This document shows positions 1 to 7,204 of a stretch of 13,536 bases of DNA, one piece after another. The DNA is taken from assembly GCA_013695565.1 (NCBI GenBank), contig JACDAG010000704.1, positions 1-13,536 on the forward strand, given 5' to 3'. The stretch is from Bradyrhizobium sp. GTDB lineage: Bacteria > Pseudomonadota > Alphaproteobacteria > Rhizobiales > Xanthobacteraceae. Position 1 is the first letter of the stretch. Each line of letters begins with the position of its first letter. Below the pieces are notes generated by a model. It saw only the letters and a list, made by a program, of their open reading frames with translations. It was not told the DNA's origin and searched no databases. The position numbers were made by a program, and so were the translations under genes.

Positions 1-89
1 GCCTGACGTTGTCCCTATCAAAGCGGGCTGTGACGATGGACACCATTGTATTCGCTCTCTCTGTGGGCTCGAGGCCAAACGAAAGCCGC

Positions 90-111
90 CACGGCAAATG
101 CACTTGCCGTG
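90..111. repeat. Perfect 8-bp inverted repeat with 6-nt loop
   Basis: CACGGCAA (90-97) is followed by a six-base spacer and its exact complement TTGCCGTG (104-111). No T-run follows, so it is not a convincing intrinsic terminator. It could be an operator or the end of a transcript entering from the left. It stands in a stretch with no trusted gene. Confidence 0.4.
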
Positions 112-281
112 CTTCGAAAACGTTCACTGCGAAGTCTTTAGTTCGACGAAACGTGCCAGCGATTCATCACTTCTAAAATTTCCTAACTTCTTGAGCGAAA
201 TTGGGCGACAACGAGAAAATATCGCGCGCTCGATCATGACGCGCTGCCCACACAATTTGTGCGCCGCGCAAATTCGCTTTG

Positions 282-455
282 TTAGGAAGCGCTTAGTTCG
301 TTCTGCTCAAACAATGCGCTGCGTAAGGCTTGACGCTGCCATGCATAATCGCGCGCCTGCAACTTGTGACGAGTTGATTGCAGCTTCCGGATTTCGTGCT
401 TTGCTATTTCTGGATCGTTTGAACGATCAAGTTCATTGAATGCTAAGTGACGCAT
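282..455 (-). CDS. Possible small hypothetical protein (57 aa)
   Basis: A minus-strand frame starting at ATG 455-453 and ending at TAA 284-282 would encode 57 residues. A GGA lies about nine bases before this ATG; an upstream in-frame ATG at 491 lacks a better site. The product is highly charged and helix-prone, with Glu/Lys/Arg/Gln at regular spacing and no hydrophobic segment, so it reads more like a real small soluble protein than the opposite strand does. I recognise no family. It lies alone, opposite in orientation to the EPS genes. It may equally be a chance ORF. Confidence 0.2.
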   Translation of the reverse strand: MRHLAFNELDRSNDPEIAKHEIRKLQSTRHKLQARDYAWQRQALRSALFEQNELSAS

Positions 456-489
456 TGTAGTTTTTCCGCGCGAATGTTCGCTTTGACGC

Positions 490-722
490 ATGACGAGTCA
501 GCAGATGACCGCGCGACTTCAAGAAGCCGAATCAGCTGCAGCCGACAAATCGCCTGTCCCGGAATATTTTCTAGGAAAGGACATGATGATCGCAGAACAC
601 GCAAGCGGCCCTATACCGGAACGACACGGCGCGCCTGATCGCTGCTGCGGAACCGCATCATTGTCGCAAACGCAATTGCCTGGGTTTTGATCATTATCGT
701 GATCCGCCTGATCTTCTTTTGA
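490..722 (+). pseudogene. Possible frameshifted remnant of a small membrane-anchored protein
   Basis: The frame starting at ATG 490 runs to 690. From 639 to the TGA at 720-722, a different frame encodes a typical membrane tail: a basic start (LLRNR) followed by about 18 mostly Ile, Val, Ala and Leu residues and ending RLIFF. That frame has an in-frame TGA at 636-638 and no ATG, GTG or TTG between that stop and the hydrophobic run, so it cannot be translated as it stands. I read this as a degraded gene for a short protein with a C-terminal anchor, broken by a frameshift or nonsense change around 625-650. The family is unknown, and a chance hydrophobic frame is possible. Confidence 0.25.
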
Positions 723-806
723 GCGGTTTGACTCGCTCGCCAGAGGACGGCGCCGCATTGCTTTCGACCGACCGCGAAAACGGTTCCATGATCGAACTCG
801 CACATC

Positions 807-980
807 ATGCGGCCGATCTATTCCGTTCGCACCTTGTCTGTTTCCCCTTTGACGCCGGCAGACACGCGCATCTATGCCTTCGGTGATATCCGCATCCGAA
901 TCAACATCGACACCGGCGCGCGGAACCCTGGAACTCCAACCAGTGTCGCGATCGACGGAACTGACATCCTGATTTTGTGA
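807..980 (+). pseudogene. Internally deleted metallophosphoesterase (PPP-type phosphatase) remnant
   Basis: ATG 807 opens a 57-residue frame ending at TGA 978-980. Residues 20-28 read TRIYAFGDI, matching the start of the PPP-family phosphatase core, where [R/T]IYA(I/V/F)GDIHG carries the metal-binding Asp and His. Immediately after, residues 29-38 read RIRINIDTGA and the frame ends in VAIDGTDILIL. This matches the C-terminal end of the same family, where a segment like RIxIDTGA is followed by a strand and a final I/LEGT-type strand. The roughly 170-200 residues normally between (GDxxDRG, GNHD and the distal His motifs) are absent, so no active site can form. A single in-frame internal deletion explains the structure. 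The family assignment is by remembered motifs. The stop lies 146 bp before the start of the OPX gene. Confidence 0.6.
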
Positions 981-1114
981 AGCTCGCATCGTTGCGCACT
1001 TTTTGTGCCGATGTTGTCAGGGATGCAGCATTCGACGCTCGCATCATGAGCGGAACTCTCCATCACATTCTTTTGCCGTGTTTGCTTCCCAATCATCGAA
1101 GGCTATTGCGAGAT

Positions 1115-1119
1115 GGGGA
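1115..1119 (+). promoter_or_regulatory. Ribosome binding site fixing the OPX start
   Basis: GGGGA lies seven bases before ATG 1127. It supports that start over the in-frame GTG at 977, which would put 50 residues unlike a signal sequence in front of the signal peptide. Confidence 0.6.
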
Positions 1120-1126
1120 CACAGCC

Positions 1127-1720
1127 ATGCGACGACGATCAACTGGGAATGCCGGCCTACCGTTTCTCTTATTCCTTGCGTTTCTCACTTGCATCGACGC
1201 TGGCTTCCCGTCGCCTGCCTTGGCGCAGACAGCCGCACTGCCTCCATCCGCATCCCAACCCGCGACGTACGTGCTCGGATCAAATGACAGAATTCGCGTC
1301 AAGGTCTATGGCGAGCCCGAGATCACCGGCGAATATGAAATCGATAACGGCGGTCAGGTTTCGGTTCCGTTGGCCGGACGCCTCAGGGCCGCGGGCCTGA
1401 CGACGCGACAGCTCGAGCGCGCGATTACGTCCGCATTATCAAAGGGAATCGTGCGAGATCCGCGCGTCAACGTCGAGATCGCCGTTTATCGCCCCTATTA
1501 CATTCTTGGCGAGGTCAAGAAGAGTGGCGAGTATCCCTATCGTCTCGGCCTCACCGTGATGGACGCAGTTGCTAGCGCTGGTGGATTTACCTATCGCGCC
1601 AACGAGAACAAGGTCTATCTGCGCCGCGCCGGCGGTGGCGGCGAGGAGATATACGGACTCGATTCACCCGTTCCGGTTTTTCCGGGTGACAACATACGGA
1701 TTCCGGAACGCTACTTCTAG
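1127..1720 (+). CDS. Polysaccharide export protein, OPX (Wza/GumB-like)
   Basis: This 197-residue protein is a short outer-membrane polysaccharide export (OPX) protein, the channel component through which EPS leaves the periplasm. Residues 1-33 form a signal peptide: a basic start, a hydrophobic core at about 11-22 and a probable cleavage after ALA (31-33). The Cys at 22 lacks Gly, Ala or Ser before it, so it is not a good lipobox and the protein may not be acylated. The Poly_export domain spans about 46-122, opening YVLGSNDRIRVKVYGEPE with the typical GxVSVPLAG region at 76-84. One SLBB domain follows at about 124-175 (YYILGEVKKSGEYPY). The length is close to Xanthomonas GumB and far below E. 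coli Wza, so it has no C-terminal outer-membrane helix and probably needs a partner. It is the first gene of the locus and is separated from the next by 324 bp. Confidence 0.9.
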   Translation: MRRRSTGNAGLPFLLFLAFLTCIDAGFPSPALAQTAALPPSASQPATYVLGSNDRIRVKVYGEPEITGEYEIDNGGQVSVPLAGRLRAAGLTTRQLERAITSALSKGIVRDPRVNVEIAVYRPYYILGEVKKSGEYPYRLGLTVMDAVASAGGFTYRANENKVYLRRAGGGGEEIYGLDSPVPVFPGDNIRIPERYF

Positions 1721-2044
1721 CGATCGCCGTGCGCGTGATCTCGATTCATGTGAGTCGAAACTGTGATCAGACGATCTGCCATAGTGTCGTCGATTTGCAG
1801 TGCGCAATATTTTGCAATGCAGAAAACTTTTCCGCGCGGCACGCGTTACCGCTGGGGGAGTCTCTTTCTGAATGCAGAATGATCTGGCAACGCAAAGCTT
1901 CGTAAGACTGTGACCGTGCGGATTGCAACGAGGCTTGCCTTCCTGGGCTTGCCCTCTTGATGTGCGGTCCGCGATGATTTTTTGAGCGGCAGACGAACAC
2001 TCCGTGTCGTCGATGCTTCGAAGATCCCCGCAAGAGAAGAGTTG
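1721..2044 (+). promoter_or_regulatory. Intergenic gap between the OPX and beta-barrel genes
   Basis: No gene is supported here. The segment 1795-1830 is AT-rich in an otherwise GC-rich setting, which suits a promoter for the operon starting at 2045, but I find no clean -35/-10 pair. The nonamer AATGCAGAA occurs twice, at 1816-1824 and 1871-1879, 55 bp apart, and could mark a pair of protein-binding sites. An in-frame TTG at 1982 would extend the next gene leftward, but it has no ribosome binding site. Confidence 0.35.
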
Positions 2045-3472
2045 ATGGTTCGTACGTTGGCATTTGCAGAGATGGAGGCCGCGAAAACGCGCGAGGAGAA
2101 ATCATACTCAGCGGATCGATCCGGCCGCCGCGGGCTGCTCATTGCTTCGGCACCTGCGACCGCGATCCTGCTCGGTCTCGGATCGCCTGCATGTGCGCAG
2201 GCTATTCCGTGGACCACCGAGGAGATGGCTTCGCCATGGAATGCCCAGAAAATTTTTGAGCCGTCGTCGCTGCCGGATCTGACCGATCCGGACAATCGCG
2301 AAGAAGTTCCACCCGAGGACATGCCTGTGAAGAAGCGACAACAACCTGGCTATGAACCCGTCGGGATCCGGGCCGGATCCTGGATGTTCAACCCGGCGCT
2401 GATTTCCGGCGGCTTCTACGACAGCAACGTCTTTTCGTCGGGCACCACAAAACGCGCCGACGCGGCCGCGGTGTTCGAACCGGCACTCCGCGCCCATACT
2501 TTGTGGGACCGGCACGGCATCGACCTCAAGCTGAACACGCAATCGACGGTCTACAACCAGAACTCCAGCCTCGACCAGACCAACGCCAGCCTCAAGGGCA
2601 ACGCCTGGATCGATATCGCCCATGATATGGCGCTACTCACCAACTTCCAGATCGCCCATCTAAACGAAGGCGTCGGCACGCTGAGCGCGCCGACCAATGC
2701 CATAACGCCGACACCTTATAATCTTCTGTCCGGCGATATCACCCTTCGCAAGCAGTTCAACCGGCTGACGACATCGATCGGATTTCGTACCGATTCATAT
2801 GATTTCGGATCGGCGCAGGCCCAGGATGGCACTGTCATCAATCAGGACGGCCGCGACGGCCAGCTCTATTCGCTCCACAGCCGGATCGACTACGCCTTCT
2901 CTTCCGCTCTCGGCTGGTTCGGCGGTGTCGAAGGCAACCAGCGCGACATCCGCGGCATTCCCGGCCACACCCTGGATTCCCACGGCTACCGCGCGCTGTC
3001 GGGATTTACCATCGGGTTGGGCAATCTGGTCACCGGCGAATTCGGCGCGGGCTATGTCCAGCAACGCTTCGACGATCCGACGATCGGCACCGTCGAAGGT
3101 CCCTCCTATCGCGCCCGGCTGACGTGGCGACCAACCCCTCTCCTTGACATCCATTTCAACGCCGAACAGATCGTCACGCAGACTTCGGACACCAGTGCGA
3201 CCGGTGTACTCGCGAATGCCCTGCAGCTCGGGCTCGATTACGAATTGCGCCGCAACGTGATCGTCTCGCTCGCCGGAGGGTATGAAACCGACCGCTTCTT
3301 CGGACAACAGCGCAAAGACCGCGTCACGACGTCGGATGCCCGCGTCAAATACCTGACGAACCGCTTCAGCTCCATCTCCGCCTACTATCGCTACACCGCG
3401 CGCGACAGCGACGTCGCCGTCTTCAGCTACGACAAACATCTGGTGGGATTGAATGTTACAGCGCAGTTCTGA
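2045..3472 (+). CDS. Outer-membrane beta-barrel protein (BBP2-like)
   Basis: This 475-residue protein probably forms an outer-membrane beta-barrel. I start it at ATG 2045, preceded by a purine-rich GAGAAGAG; ATG 2072 or TTG 1982 in the same frame remain possible. After a polar lead, residues about 29-53 form a signal peptide (RR, hydrophobic core, then CAQA cleavage). A proline- and acid-rich linker follows, and then a long series of alternating strands with many Gly, Tyr, Asp and Asn, including regions such as YRYTARDSD near the end. The last residue is Phe in the pattern VGLNVTAQF, the classic C-terminal signal for barrel assembly. The layout resembles the 'putative beta-barrel porin 2' family common in alphaproteobacterial EPS loci. 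Its position between OPX and co-polymerase suggests a role in passage across the outer membrane. The last 20 bp overlap the next gene. Confidence 0.75.
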   Translation: MVRTLAFAEMEAAKTREEKSYSADRSGRRGLLIASAPATAILLGLGSPACAQAIPWTTEEMASPWNAQKIFEPSSLPDLTDPDNREEVPPEDMPVKKRQQPGYEPVGIRAGSWMFNPALISGGFYDSNVFSSGTTKRADAAAVFEPALRAHTLWDRHGIDLKLNTQSTVYNQNSSLDQTNASLKGNAWIDIAHDMALLTNFQIAHLNEGVGTLSAPTNAITPTPYNLLSGDITLRKQFNRLTTSIGFRTDSYDFGSAQAQDGTVINQDGRDGQLYSLHSRIDYAFSSALGWFGGVEGNQRDIRGIPGHTLDSHGYRALSGFTIGLGNLVTGEFGAGYVQQRFDDPTIGTVEGPSYRARLTWRPTPLLDIHFNAEQIVTQTSDTSATGVLANALQLGLDYELRRNVIVSLAGGYETDRFFGQQRKDRVTTSDARVKYLTNRFSSISAYYRYTARDSDVAVFSYDKHLVGLNVTAQF

Positions 3473-5765
3473 CCAGCCATATCAGATACAGGAAGAGGCC
3501 CCCTCGCCCGTCGTTGCCGGCTGGCAGCAACCGACGGTCGATTTGCGTGAAATGGACCGCATTCTGCGCCGGCGTTACAAGCAAGTGGCGTTGCCTGCGG
3601 TCGCGCTGGTGGGGCTCGCGCTGGCGTATGTTCTGGCGGTCAGCACTTTATATACGGCGACGTCCACAGTGCTCGTCGATCCGCGACGGGCCAGTGTCGT
3701 CGAAACCAATCAATCCGTATTGTCGAATTTCGGTACCGACGATGCCACGATCGAAAGCCAGACACTTCTGATCCAGTCGGTCGCGATTCTGGATCGGGTG
3801 ATCCGCAAGCTGAAGCTCACCGACGACGTTGAGTTCACGCCGAAACCAGGTTTTCTGGATCCGATCAAGCGCCTGTTCAGCAGTTCCAGTCAGGGCGACG
3901 GCGCGAGCCCTGAGGACGCCGCTCGCTCGAGGTCTGTAGAAATTCTCCAGAAGCGAATGAAGGTCACCCGGCAGGGAACCACGTTCCTCGTCGATATCAA
4001 TGTCAGCTCCGAATCGCCGCAGAAGGCTGCAACCATCGCCAACGCGATCGCGGATGCCTATTTCGAGGAGCAAGTCCGCGCCAAATATGACGCGACCCGT
4101 ATCGCTGCCACCTGGCTGGGCGGCCAGATCAACGAACTAAAATCGAGAGTTGGTGTTTCCGAAAAGGCGGTCGAGGATTTTCGTTCCGCCAACAATCTGT
4201 CGGTGGCACAGGGTGTCACCGTCAACGATCAGCAGATCTCGGACCTCAACAACAAGCTGATAGCCACGCGCGTGCAGACCGCGGAAGCGCGCGCGAAGTA
4301 CGATCAGGTTCAGGAGATCGCCAAGTCCGGCGCAGACCCCGGCGGCATCGCCGCCGCCATCTCGTCGGACATGATCACGAAGCTTCGCACGCAGTATGCC
4401 GATATCGCCAAGAACGAAGCCGATCTGTCCAGCAAATACGGGGCGCGACATCCGCTTGTCGCAAACGTGCGCGCGCAACTGCGGGACACCCAGCGGCTGA
4501 TCAACGACGAGATCCGGCGCATCCTCGACAGCACCAAGCACGATTACGACGTCGCGCGTTCCCGTGAGACTTCGCTGAAGCAAAGCCTCGATCAACTCCA
4601 GGGGATATCGACCTCTTCGGGGCAGGCCCAGGTGCGTTTGCATGAATTGCAACGCGAAGCCGAAGCCAACCGTACCCTTTACGAATCCTATCTGGCCCGG
4701 TCCAAGGAAACCACGGCGCAGGAAAGCCTCGAGATGCCGGATTCCCGGATCGTGGCGAAGGCGAGCATTCCGATCCGACCGTCCTCACCGAAGACATTGC
4801 TGATTCTCGGCCTTGCCATGATGCTGGGCCTCGGTGCCGGCAGCGTTCTGGCCTTTCTCACCGATTACCTCGACGATCGGGTCAAAACGCTCGAACGGGC
4901 GGAGGCTATCTCCGGCGTACCCGCGCTTGCCGCCCTCCCCTCCATCAATGCACGCGAACTCGCCGGTCGCGCCCGTCGCGGACGCGACGAATTGGGCCGG
5001 CACGACCCAAGGACCATGAAGCTGCTGCCGCCTGCGTTGCAGCCGCCATTGATGCGCTATGCGATCGATCAACCCGGAACGTTTTTTGCGGAAGCGATAC
5101 GCGCCGTTCGCCTGGCCCTTCAGCGTACGATGCGCTTGCAGCCGATCAAGGTCGTCCTTGTCAGCTCTGCGCTCGACAGCGAGGGCAAGACGACGCTCGC
5201 CGTAAATCTCGCTCAATCGCTGGCAACATTGGGGATCCGGACCCTCCTCATCGACGGCGACCTCCGTAATCCCCAAGTGACGCGGGCACTTTGTCCCCGC
5301 GCCGAAATCGGCCTGCTGGAAGTCGCGTTGGGCCGGGCCACCCTTGAGCAAGCCATCCTGACCGACCGCAGTACCGGCCTTTCGATTCTGCCTTCGACCA
5401 CCGTCCAGGAGGTCGAAATCATAACGGAGCTGATGTTTTCCGAACGGATTGTCGATGTTCTCGATCACCTGCGACAGCGCTTTGAGCTGATCATCATCGA
5501 CTCTCCTCCATCGGTGCCGCTGGTGGATGGGCGGGCGCTGGCCGAACTAGCCGATCGCATCGTCCTCGCATTGGCATGGGACCAGACGCCGGGCGAGGTA
5601 TTTTCTCACACCATCGACCTGCTGGCTCCTGTCAGCGACCGGATCCTGGGGACGGTGCTTACCCAGGTCGATCTCAACCGGCTGCAGTTCTACGATTACT
5701 ATCGTAGCTCGGCCTATCTGAAGCCCTATGCGGCGGCGGCGCTCAATCCTGGAGTTGCACGGTGA
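3453..5765 (+). CDS. Polysaccharide co-polymerase with BY-kinase domain (Wzc-like)
   Basis: This 770-residue inner-membrane protein controls chain length and couples polymerisation to export through tyrosine phosphorylation. Domains in order: a short cytoplasmic lead; TM1 at about 43-67; a periplasmic Wzz-type domain with helical, coiled-coil-prone stretches at about 205-290 and 360-420; the proline motif RPSSPK before TM2 at about 448-471; then a cytoplasmic bacterial tyrosine kinase. In the kinase the P-loop is SSALDSEGKTT with Lys579, Walker A' is LLIDGDLRN (Asp601, Asp603) and Walker B is LIIIDSPP (Asp683). The C-terminal tyrosine cluster has Tyr747, 749, 750, 755 and 759, the autophosphorylation sites. 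All expected elements are intact. Xanthomonas GumC lacks this kinase, so the locus is closer to Wzc/ExoP here. ATG 3453 lies inside the end of the barrel gene with GGGA just upstream, implying coupled translation. No partner low-molecular-weight phosphatase is visible in the window. Confidence 0.92.
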   Translation: MLQRSSDQPYQIQEEAPSPVVAGWQQPTVDLREMDRILRRRYKQVALPAVALVGLALAYVLAVSTLYTATSTVLVDPRRASVVETNQSVLSNFGTDDATIESQTLLIQSVAILDRVIRKLKLTDDVEFTPKPGFLDPIKRLFSSSSQGDGASPEDAARSRSVEILQKRMKVTRQGTTFLVDINVSSESPQKAATIANAIADAYFEEQVRAKYDATRIAATWLGGQINELKSRVGVSEKAVEDFRSANNLSVAQGVTVNDQQISDLNNKLIATRVQTAEARAKYDQVQEIAKSGADPGGIAAAISSDMITKLRTQYADIAKNEADLSSKYGARHPLVANVRAQLRDTQRLINDEIRRILDSTKHDYDVARSRETSLKQSLDQLQGISTSSGQAQVRLHELQREAEANRTLYESYLARSKETTAQESLEMPDSRIVAKASIPIRPSSPKTLLILGLAMMLGLGAGSVLAFLTDYLDDRVKTLERAEAISGVPALAALPSINARELAGRARRGRDELGRHDPRTMKLLPPALQPPLMRYAIDQPGTFFAEAIRAVRLALQRTMRLQPIKVVLVSSALDSEGKTTLAVNLAQSLATLGIRTLLIDGDLRNPQVTRALCPRAEIGLLEVALGRATLEQAILTDRSTGLSILPSTTVQEVEIITELMFSERIVDVLDHLRQRFELIIIDSPPSVPLVDGRALAELADRIVLALAWDQTPGEVFSHTIDLLAPVSDRILGTVLTQVDLNRLQFYDYYRSSAYLKPYAAAALNPGVAR

Positions 5766-7204
5766 GGCAGCTCGGACCGACCCAGGGGCCCGCGTGGGCA
5801 GCTGCTGCCCCCGCCAACCTCTCCCGCCATGCCCCCGCGGTTCCCGCGATGCGGGAATCGCGGACGCCAGGCAATGCGCGGACGCGTGCCATTTCCGCCA
5901 ATCGATTCATTGAATGGATCGCAGGCGCATCGTTGCTGCTCGCCGTGGTCGCGACATTCACGATTTCATCGGCGATGCTGACCAACTGGAAAATCCACTA
6001 TGTGACGGCGGGGGGCAGCTTTATCGAAAAGCTGCATCCCGCCACCTACATTACTTTCCTTGCTTTCGGTCTGCTGCTGATGCGCAGCCGTGGACCGGTC
6101 GGCGAGATCAATCGCATGCTTTCCGACGCGAAGCTCCTGTTCGTCTACCTGATATGCTGGCTTTTCCTGCTGGTTCAGATGTTCGTGCTCGAACGTCCCT
6201 TCACGGTGATTATCGACACCTTCCTGTTGCCGGTCGTGCTTTGCCTCGCCGTCTGGCGGCTCGGGCCTTCACAGAAACGGCCGCTGATCTGGGCCATCCA
6301 CGCGACAATTCTCCTGAATATCGTGCTCGGTTATTATGAGTATTTCTCCGGTCGCCGCCTGATTCCGCTGACACTCGGGGATATCGTCGTCATGGGAGAG
6401 TGGCGCTCGTCCGCGTTGCTCGGCCATCCGCTCACGGCGTCCGGCCTCGTCGCAGCCTATATTCTCGCGCTCGTTCTTCGTCCCCGACTTTGTCCGCCCA
6501 TCGTTCTTCGGCTGCCGTTGATCGCCTTCTGCCTGGGTTCGTTGATGGCCTTCGGCGGCAGAACGGCGCTCGTCACGGTACTGGCAATCATCGGGCTCTT
6601 CGTCGGGATGGAAGCCTTGCGGCTGCTGCGCGGCAAACGCGTGCCGCTTCCGGCGGCCATCATCGCCATCTGCGTCCTGTTTGTCGCCGGTGCCGGCATA
6701 TTCGCCGCACTCGATCTCGGCATTTTCGACAAGATGCTGCTGCGCTTTTCATCGGACAAGGGCAGCACGCTGGCGCGCTATGCCACCTTCAACCTGCTGT
6801 CGCACTTCGACTGGCACGAATTGTTGCTCGGACCCAACCCGGTGCGGGTGAACGCGCTGCAAAGCCAGCTCGGCCTCAACTATGGCATCGAGAATTTCTG
6901 GATCTCCTGCGTCGTGCAGTTCGGTATCATTCACACCGCCCTGCTGACGATCGGACTGGTTTGCTTCTTCATCGAAATCATCCGGCGCTCGGACGCAAGC
7001 GTGTGGGCGATCATCTTCCTCGTCATCACCATCGCCGCCAGTTCGGTGAGCTTTTCGTCGAAGAATATCCAGCTCACGCAGTTCGTGATCCTCATTTCGT
7101 TGCTGCTGCCGCGCGAGCCACGCCGCGTTGCCGCGCGCTCGCAGGCGCGTCAAGCAGTGAGTACCAACCGCATCCGGTATCAAACTCGGGAGACGACTGC
7201 ATGA
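5762..7204 (+). CDS. Wzy-like polysaccharide polymerase (O-antigen ligase family)
   Basis: A 480-residue integral membrane protein with about 10-12 hydrophobic segments, the first after a 48-residue polar, proline- and arginine-rich lead. The middle carries RSSALLGHPLTASG after a loop containing EYFSGRRLIP. This resembles the Arg/Gly/His-Pro signature of the Wzy/WaaL family, in which a large periplasmic loop holds the catalytic Arg and His. In an EPS locus with Wzx and Wzc-like proteins, block polymerisation of lipid-linked repeats is the likely role (GumE-like), rather than ligation to lipid A. The start is GTG 5762, overlapping the previous TGA as GTGA, with GGAG seven bases upstream at 5751-5754. 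This argues that the unusual start is real and translationally coupled. Assignment rests on topology and the short motif, as these proteins diverge quickly. Confidence 0.78.
   Translation: MRQLGPTQGPAWAAAAPANLSRHAPAVPAMRESRTPGNARTRAISANRFIEWIAGASLLLAVVATFTISSAMLTNWKIHYVTAGGSFIEKLHPATYITFLAFGLLLMRSRGPVGEINRMLSDAKLLFVYLICWLFLLVQMFVLERPFTVIIDTFLLPVVLCLAVWRLGPSQKRPLIWAIHATILLNIVLGYYEYFSGRRLIPLTLGDIVVMGEWRSSALLGHPLTASGLVAAYILALVLRPRLCPPIVLRLPLIAFCLGSLMAFGGRTALVTVLAIIGLFVGMEALRLLRGKRVPLPAAIIAICVLFVAGAGIFAALDLGIFDKMLLRFSSDKGSTLARYATFNLLSHFDWHELLLGPNPVRVNALQSQLGLNYGIENFWISCVVQFGIIHTALLTIGLVCFFIEIIRRSDASVWAIIFLVITIAASSVSFSSKNIQLTQFVILISLLLPREPRRVAARSQARQAVSTNRIRYQTRETTA

Larger units (their letters stand above)
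1..806. other. Gene-poor left flank, apparently decayed
   Basis: I see no intact, recognisable gene here. Base composition is visibly less GC-rich than in the EPS genes to the right, especially at about 120-240. A frame on the plus strand is open from the window edge to 439, but its translation is rich in Cys, His and Arg, shows no family motif and uses AT-ending codons, so I regard it as chance. The stretch contains a perfect hairpin (90-111), a possible small minus-strand ORF (282-455) and a broken frame with a membrane-like tail (639-722), which are listed separately. Together with the collapsed phosphatase at 807-980, this looks like a region losing genes at the edge of the EPS locus. Confidence 0.5.

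Noticed and set aside
2..439. Plus-strand frame open from the left edge to 439
   Set aside because: No recognisable motif, unusual Cys/His/Arg content and AT-ending codons unlike the real genes; more likely chance or the trace of a decayed gene.
977..1126. GTG at 977 as start of the OPX gene (overlapping the remnant's stop as GTGA)
   Set aside because: It would place 50 residues unlike a signal sequence before a clear signal peptide; ATG 1127 has a good ribosome binding site.
1891..1905. Sigma-54-like TGGCA...GC element upstream of the beta-barrel gene
   Set aside because: The GG and GC dinucleotides are one base off the required spacing and the -12 element is poor.
6400..7200. Long frame running from 6400 into the GT4 gene
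   Set aside because: The extension is a shadow of the polymerase gene in another frame, rich in Arg/Ala/His and without motifs; the GT4 protein starts at 7201.
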